NCBI GenBank assembly: GCA_035772735.1
Contig: JASDFA010000004.1
Location: 22,719,501 to 22,783,500 of the forward strand
Reading direction: 5' to 3'
DNA: 64,000 bases
Source of the DNA: Datura wrightii
Taxonomy: Eukaryota; Streptophyta; Magnoliopsida; Solanales; Solanaceae
Shown here: piece after piece, positions 59,120-64,000 of the stretch
How positions within the stretch are numbered: position 1 is the first letter of the stretch
Layout of the letters: every line of letters begins with the position of its first letter
Position numbers and translations under genes: made by a program
Notes under the pieces: model-generated
What the model was told of the DNA's origin: nothing
Seen by the model: only the letters and a program-made list of their open reading frames with translations
Databases searched by the model: none

Positions 59120-61060
59120 GAACATCACTCACTAATAATTGGAGACTGAAATTAGCAACAATGCAACTAAATGAAGGTTCTCGAAGGATGAGGACTCACC
59201 AATAACTGGCTGAACTGAACTCTGATGACCGGCTAGCGGAGACTGGCCCTGAACATTTGAGCCTGTATCACGAAACAATACAACATAAAGTATGTGGTCC
59301 GTACTTGGAATATACTAAGTATGCAAGGTAAATAAAATGGACTAATCAAAATACATAAGAGTTTATAAAAGTAGGACAATACTAAAACATTCAATGATAT
59401 TCATAACATAAACATGAGCCTCAAGATTTTTATAACTATTCATGGACTAGTCATAATCATAATTATAAGAGAAACCTTGTAAAAATATAAATTGAGCCAA
59501 AGTATTATAAAGATGACAATGCATAAATCATGAGGAACAATGGGAGGACTCATCTTAACCGACACCATCATGATAGAGATTACATGTTGCCCCAACTATC
59601 TCGCTCAAGTTGGAAGAGTCGTCCCAGGATTGCCAAGCCAAGAACATACATGGTGTGATATCACTAATAGGGACCCACCTAGAGTCCATAAGCATAAACC
59701 TACGTTGGCGCATAGTTCTGAGACCACGGGATTGACCTAAATGTCGGGCCTACTCGATGCTAGACACGGCTTTCAAAAACATGCACATGGAGGCTCATAT
59801 AATAATCTTGAAGCCATACATGAAGTTCATGGCTATATAAATCACAACATACTTGATCATACTTTTATTACATAATTAGCCATGAATTAGGGCCCGTGAG
59901 TGGACCAAAAAATAAACTCATAAATCATGAAGAACATACTTGCTTGAGAAAATCACTATACTTGAAATACATAAAGAGTACTTGAAGAAAATCATGTCAT
60001 AAATCATAAATCATAATTTAAGGCTTAGGAAGATCAAATCATAATAGAATCATAAACTTGACTTTTCATGAAACTTGCATAATTGGGCATAAACTGGATA
60101 ATATTTGAAACTACGAATTAATAATCAAAATAGGTATAAAATCTTCCCATAGATCTTAAAACATGATTTGAAACATGAAGGGAATTGACCCATAGATAAA
60201 TCATAGAGAATTTTATAAAATTAGGAATAAGCCCCATAAGATCAGGAACTTGATCTAGAACTTAAATTCATGGAATTGAAGAGAATTTTGAGAATGGGAG
60301 TGAAATGAACTCTCATTCATAGCCCTACCTACCTAGAAAAACTGATTCAACACTCTTCTTTGAAAGCCCAAAAGAATTGGAGGGTTTCAAGCTTGATCTT
60401 CAAAGAGAAACCTCTACTCTTGCATGCATTGGAGTTGAATGAATTAGGATAGGCTAAACCCTCTTAAAATCCTTCTAATAGAGCTTAAAGTGATGTAGAT
60501 TAGGACTTAGGAGATTTAGAAATTATGAAAATGCCTATAATGAAAAACCTAGAAAATGGGGACTGCTAGCCATCACAACTCTCACCACGAGTCGTACCAT
60601 GAAGTAATGACTCATGGTTACCTATCATAGTCACCACTACTCCTCCCTGAAACATCTCTGAGTCTCACCACGATTTCATATCATGAATCGTGGTGTCCTA
60701 CCATAATTCGTACTATCAGTAGTGGCATCATCCCCTTCACCTGCCAATTCCTGACCATGACTCTATCACAACTCGTTGTTACTTACTACGAGTCATAGCA
60801 TGATCTATGACATCATACCCTAGCACCACAAGGAAACTCATCATGACTCCTAACCATGAGTCATACCTACACCTCATGACCTGTGATGTGACTCGTGGTC
60901 TAGACACCAACTTCATAATTCCACCACGACTGAGACCACGACCCGTCACTTCCTATCACAACTCATACCACGAGTCGTTCTGGTGCAAAAATTCAGATTT
61001 TTTGGCAGAACTCGTTTCTAATTCTCCCATCTATTTCTTAGAAACTTTTGGGGTATTACA
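59120..61060 (-). repeat. B1 5' LTR, start lost
   Basis: It is collinear with 46480-48300 and ends GGGTATTACA before the GTGAG duplication. Compared with the 3' LTR it contains extra motif-rich DNA near 60620 and 60830-60920, which shows that the palindromic-motif zone changes length quickly. The ORFs inside are not genes. Confidence 0.88.
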
Positions 61061-61750
61061 GTGAGGATGTATACTTAGTTCAATACTGCGTAGAGGATCT
61101 AGAACTTTCCTAGTTGTTTTTTGCATAGGCTTTAGGATAGTTGGTTAGGAGATGATCATTGGCTATTATTGATTTTAGCCACTCTAGCTTAAATTACCCT
61201 GCCAGATGATGATGAATCCCTTGATCCCGCGTTTGAGACTCATATTAACCACTTTTCTTTGATTAACCTTAAACCTTACTCATTGTTTAAAATTAACTTA
61301 TTTTATCCCTGGTCCCTCCTTGTACACTATGAACCTCAACCTAGGCAAAATTCTTAAGTTGAGGGTGGCTATAGTAGGGGTGTAAAGATTGTGAGGAGGT
61401 GAAAAAGGAAAAGAAAGGAAAAAGGTTAAAGATGAGGTGTGGTATGACAAGAGAAGAAAGAAAAAAAATGAAAAGAAAAGAAGATACAAGAGAAAAATGA
61501 ATGAAAAAGATAAGAAAAATGCATAACACTCATATATTACATGTAGATGGAGAAGGGAGGAAAAATTGAAAATGTGAAAAATGGGGTAAAAAATGTAAAG
61601 TGGAGCCACAAGTAAGTAGTGCCAAAGAGGGTTTAGTCACTTAATTCTATATTTACCATACCTACGTTTAGTCACTTAATTCTATATTTACCAGCCCAAA
61701 GCCTACATTACAAGCCGAACAAAGTCCTATAGTGATCTTAGCTTAACTAT
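61061..61750 (+). other. C0 3' non-coding region with purine-rich tract
   Basis: After the GTGAG duplication (61061-61065) it continues C0. From 61180 it is collinear with C1 18440-19010 (CACTTTTCTTTGATTAAC, GGTCCCTCCTTG, GTTGAGGGTGGCTATAG), including the A/G-rich tract 61385-61600. A 35-base direct repeat starts at 61631 and 61666. The opposite-strand Phe-rich ORF (61298-61609) is a composition artefact. Confidence 0.75.
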
Positions 61751-63237
61751 TGATGTTGGATATATTTTTATGCCCATTTGCCATGATTTTGCCCCTATTT
61801 GATCATGTTTTGAGTTCATAATCCTTAATTTATGCTTAAATTCTTGTATGTGTGTGTTTTATGCGCTAAAAATAATTTGAGTTCATTTAAGCAGGAAACT
61901 AACAAAATGGGCTCAAAATGATGCAAGAAATGAAGATTTGAGGAGCTGATGGGTTTGGTGCTATGGCTGGCACCCCGCGTCAAGTCCCAAACTTCAGAGG
62001 ACAAAAATTTCAGTCTGGTGCACCAGCCCTCAAACTTCAGAGAATTGCACTTCACAAACTTGGCGAGATGAGTGGCGCCCAAGCCAGAGGTGTCAAGACT
62101 TAGAGAAATTTGATGAACACCTTGGCGAGATAGAGGGGGCAGCATGCCATGCCTTGTCATGAGTTGAAATTGTTGGAAATTTGACTAAATCTCTGGTGAG
62201 ATACATGAGGCGGCACCCCAGGGTCATTTTAGGATGGAATATTCTGATTTTAAAGCCAAGTCTTGAAGGGTAGAAGCATCATTTGAAGGCTCATATATAA
62301 ATAGAGGCCTTAGGTTATTTGTTGAAAAAGTTTTGGACTTCTTGGAGCAGTCTTTACTCATTTTTACATTTCGTAATTCGTTTATGAAAGCTTTTATGCC
62401 GTTTGGAAGGAAGACAAAGTTCTACAACTAGGTTTTCTCTTCTTTACTTTGTATTCTCTTATGATGATGACTAAATATTTGTTTTTCCAGTTGTCTATGA
62501 GTGTCTAAACTCATATTCTAGGGTTGTGGCCATGGTGAATAGTTTATTGTTTGAAATACTAATTAAATTTGATTTTGATTTTTCTTTTATGGTTGTTTGT
62601 GTTTATTTGTGTTAATTTATTATTTATGAGATTGATCACCTTGTAAATAATCCGTTGGGTTTCGATTAAACTTGGGAAAGGGAATAGAAAGGATTAAAAT
62701 AAATACAAAACGGGAATTCAAAGACCCTTGAACCCATTTATGATAGGATAGAAGTTGTTGTTGAGGATAAGAATATACCCTTCAACCCCGTTTAGTTGAA
62801 ATACAAGTAGGCATAACCGTCATTTCATGATTCTCCCTGTGACCATAGGGATATAGGCGTTAGGGTTCATGAAATAGTTCTTGGATGCTAGGGATAGTGG
62901 CAAGAAATGGGATAGTAACTTGCAACTAACAACCACAGGAAGAATCACGCCGGTTTAATTACGTTTGGAAAACTCAACTTGAAACCAACCAAGTGCCATT
63001 GCCCTAGTCTTTCACCATCATTGAAATAAAATCAAGCTTGCATTTGTTTTAGTTAATTTTATATTTGAAGTTTTAGTAGTTTAATTTTCCAAACCAATCT
63101 TCATTTTACTTGTTTTGTAGATTAGTGAAATTAAAGTGAAAACCTTATAGCAATTAAATTGACAAGTCCCTTGGGTATGATATCTGGACTTCAAAATCCT
63201 ATATTACTTGACGACCACGTGCTCTTGGGCGAAATCA
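61751..63237 (+). repeat. D3 5' LTR
   Basis: It starts TGATGTTGGATATA, which aligns with the sense start of the other D LTRs (TGATCTTGGGCAGATTTATATGCCC in part). It ends TGGGCGAAATCA and is followed by a tRNA-Asp-like primer site; 1487 bp. A TATA box lies at 62294-62303. Sequence similarity to D1 is low in the middle, so this is a distant member. The 111-aa ORF on the - strand is not a gene. Confidence 0.75.
62294..62303 (+). promoter_or_regulatory. TATA box of D3 LTR
   Basis: TATATAAATAGAGG, about 540 bases from the LTR start, matches the CTATAAATAG boxes of D1 and the solo D LTR. Confidence 0.65.
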
Positions 63238-63240
63238 AGT

Positions 63241-63261
63241 TTTTGGATCCATTACCGGGGA
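63241..63261 (+). other. Decayed primer site of D3 (tRNA-Asp type)
   Basis: TTTTGGATCCATTACCGGGGA corresponds to TTTTTGGCGCCGCTGCCGGGGA in D1, three bases after the LTR end. It fixes the element as + strand. Confidence 0.75.
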
Positions 63262-63359
63262 CTTGAATATGTTTTATCATTTGTAGGTTAGGATTTTATT
63301 CCACTATGCTGTGTATATTGTATAGATTTTTATTTATCATTTTCTTTAGTATTTCACCA

Positions 63360-64000
63360 CTCTTCTTAACATGATATCTTGGTATATAAATGGATCGAAT
63401 GATGGATATTTCTATCTAGGCTATTCTTGTCTGAATTGTGGAGGACCCCACTTGTGGCAACACTATCATAGTTGCGGTGTATGTGGTAGTCTGGATGGCC
63501 ATTGGAGTAATTGCCCACATTTTTATTCCCCTTCCCCAAGCCCCTATTATGATCTCTTGTTGTTTTTTATGCTTACAAGAATAATGAAGAGGAGGAATAT
63601 CATGCTCAAACAAGAAATATGGAAAAATGATCTTGGAGCATATGGAAGTAATGAGGGACTTACTAAACAAGGAGGATCCTTAAAAAGGTGGAGTGCCAAA
63701 CTCACAGAGATGATGGTTGAAACTACAACTTGTAACAATTTGCAAGTCACGCTCTTACCCAATAATCAAGAGGAACCTCAAGTGGAAGGGAGAATAGAGC
63801 TCAGACAAGAGATGGATCAATTTGGCTAAAGTATTTATGTCCTGCAGTGTCTTTTGAACTAAAAAGTTGAGGCATTTGATGCCCAACTACAGAGTGTTGT
63901 GGATACTAGCCAATGCATGGAACAAGATGAAGATTCCCAACCATTAGACCATTCTCTATTGGTAGATGCGGATGTTGAGGAGTTGGATAAAAGTGAGGAT
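63360..64000 (+). pseudogene. D3 gag-like ORF, continues past window
   Basis: From MISWYINGSNDGYFYLGYSC it gives two Cys/His clusters: CLNCGGPHLWQHYHSC, and CGVCGSLDGHWSNC of C-x2-C-x5-H-x3-C form. A Ser/Pro/Tyr linker (FYSPSPSPYYD) and an acidic tail with LTEMMVETTTCNNLQVTLL follow. A stop at 63829 is followed by more recognisable sequence (DADVEELDKSED) at the window edge. It is collinear with D1 gag (36821-37660). In D1 the second His/Cys cluster is kept, while the first is cut by a stop. Function is inferred as RNA binding. Confidence 0.72.

Larger units (their letters stand above)
46223..61060 (-). mobile_element. B1 element with nested C2, target duplication GTGAG
   Basis: The two outer LTRs are 46223-48300 (TGTCGCAACCC to GGGTATTAAA) and 59120-61060 (end GGGTATTACA). 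They are flanked by GTGAG at 46218-46222 and 61061-61065. Between them lie the B1 polypurine tract, IN, RNaseH, RT, PR and gag in reverse order (48301-52704), then an unrelated C element (52705-59013) and 106 unassigned bases. The B1 gag start, primer site and first part of the 5' LTR are missing, so the inside has been rearranged after insertion. Confidence 0.85.

Overview
This window looks like a block of repeat-rich heterochromatin from a large eudicot plant genome. The style of the LTR ends, primer sites and coding remnants resembles Solanaceae elements, but that placement is pattern memory rather than a search. I found no intact host gene, no rRNA or tRNA gene and no CRISPR array. Almost every base can be assigned to Ty3/gypsy LTR retrotransposons inserted into one another, and all coding regions are broken by stops and frameshifts.

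Four families recur. Family A (Del/Tekay-type chromovirus) has long LTRs that begin TGTTACACC and end GTGACA, and a TGGTATCAGAGC primer site matching initiator Met tRNA. Family B is a second Del/Tekay-type chromovirus with LTRs of about 2 kb or more, beginning TGTCRCRACCC and ending GGGTATTACA; one copy still shows gag-PR-RT-RNaseH-IN. Family C is Athila-like: LTR about 1.47 kb, a decayed tRNA-Asp-type primer site, gag and protease, then a separate 'putative plant transposon protein' ORF, with no RT or integrase. Family D is a related short element: LTR about 1.49 kb, tRNA-Asp primer site, and only a gag-like ORF.

Layout: 1-2794 is the 3' end and 3' LTR of an A element (A0, +). 2795-13930 is a pile of B-type LTR and gag remnants on the - strand, with an A-type solo LTR at 8088-10333. 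13930-19321 is the gag-PR-ORF2-3' region of C1 (+), whose 3' LTR resumes at 29463-30372 and ends at 45347-45761. That LTR is split by two A elements, A+ (19322-29462) and A- (30373-45346). A+ carries a solo D LTR (19777-21204) in its 5' LTR, and A- carries a complete D element (33262-39266) in its 3' LTR. 45762-46222 plus 61061-61750 is the 3' part of an older C element (C0), split by B1 (46223-61060, -). B1 in turn contains a truncated C element, C2 (52705-59013, -). 61751 to the end is the 5' LTR and gag start of another D element (D3, +).

Five insertions are backed by matching 5-bp target duplications: ATTCT, CGTGT, CGTGC, TAAAT and GTGAG. The window also holds its own empty-site controls in paralogous copies. 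The most interesting signals are not genes: a short hairpin with paired base changes in all six A LTRs; a conserved splice-donor sequence and putative intron inside the A LTR; a two-hairpin module after the gag/protease ORF of C and D; a splice acceptor before C ORF2; and clouds of a palindromic TACGACTCGTA-like motif shared by otherwise unrelated B and C elements.
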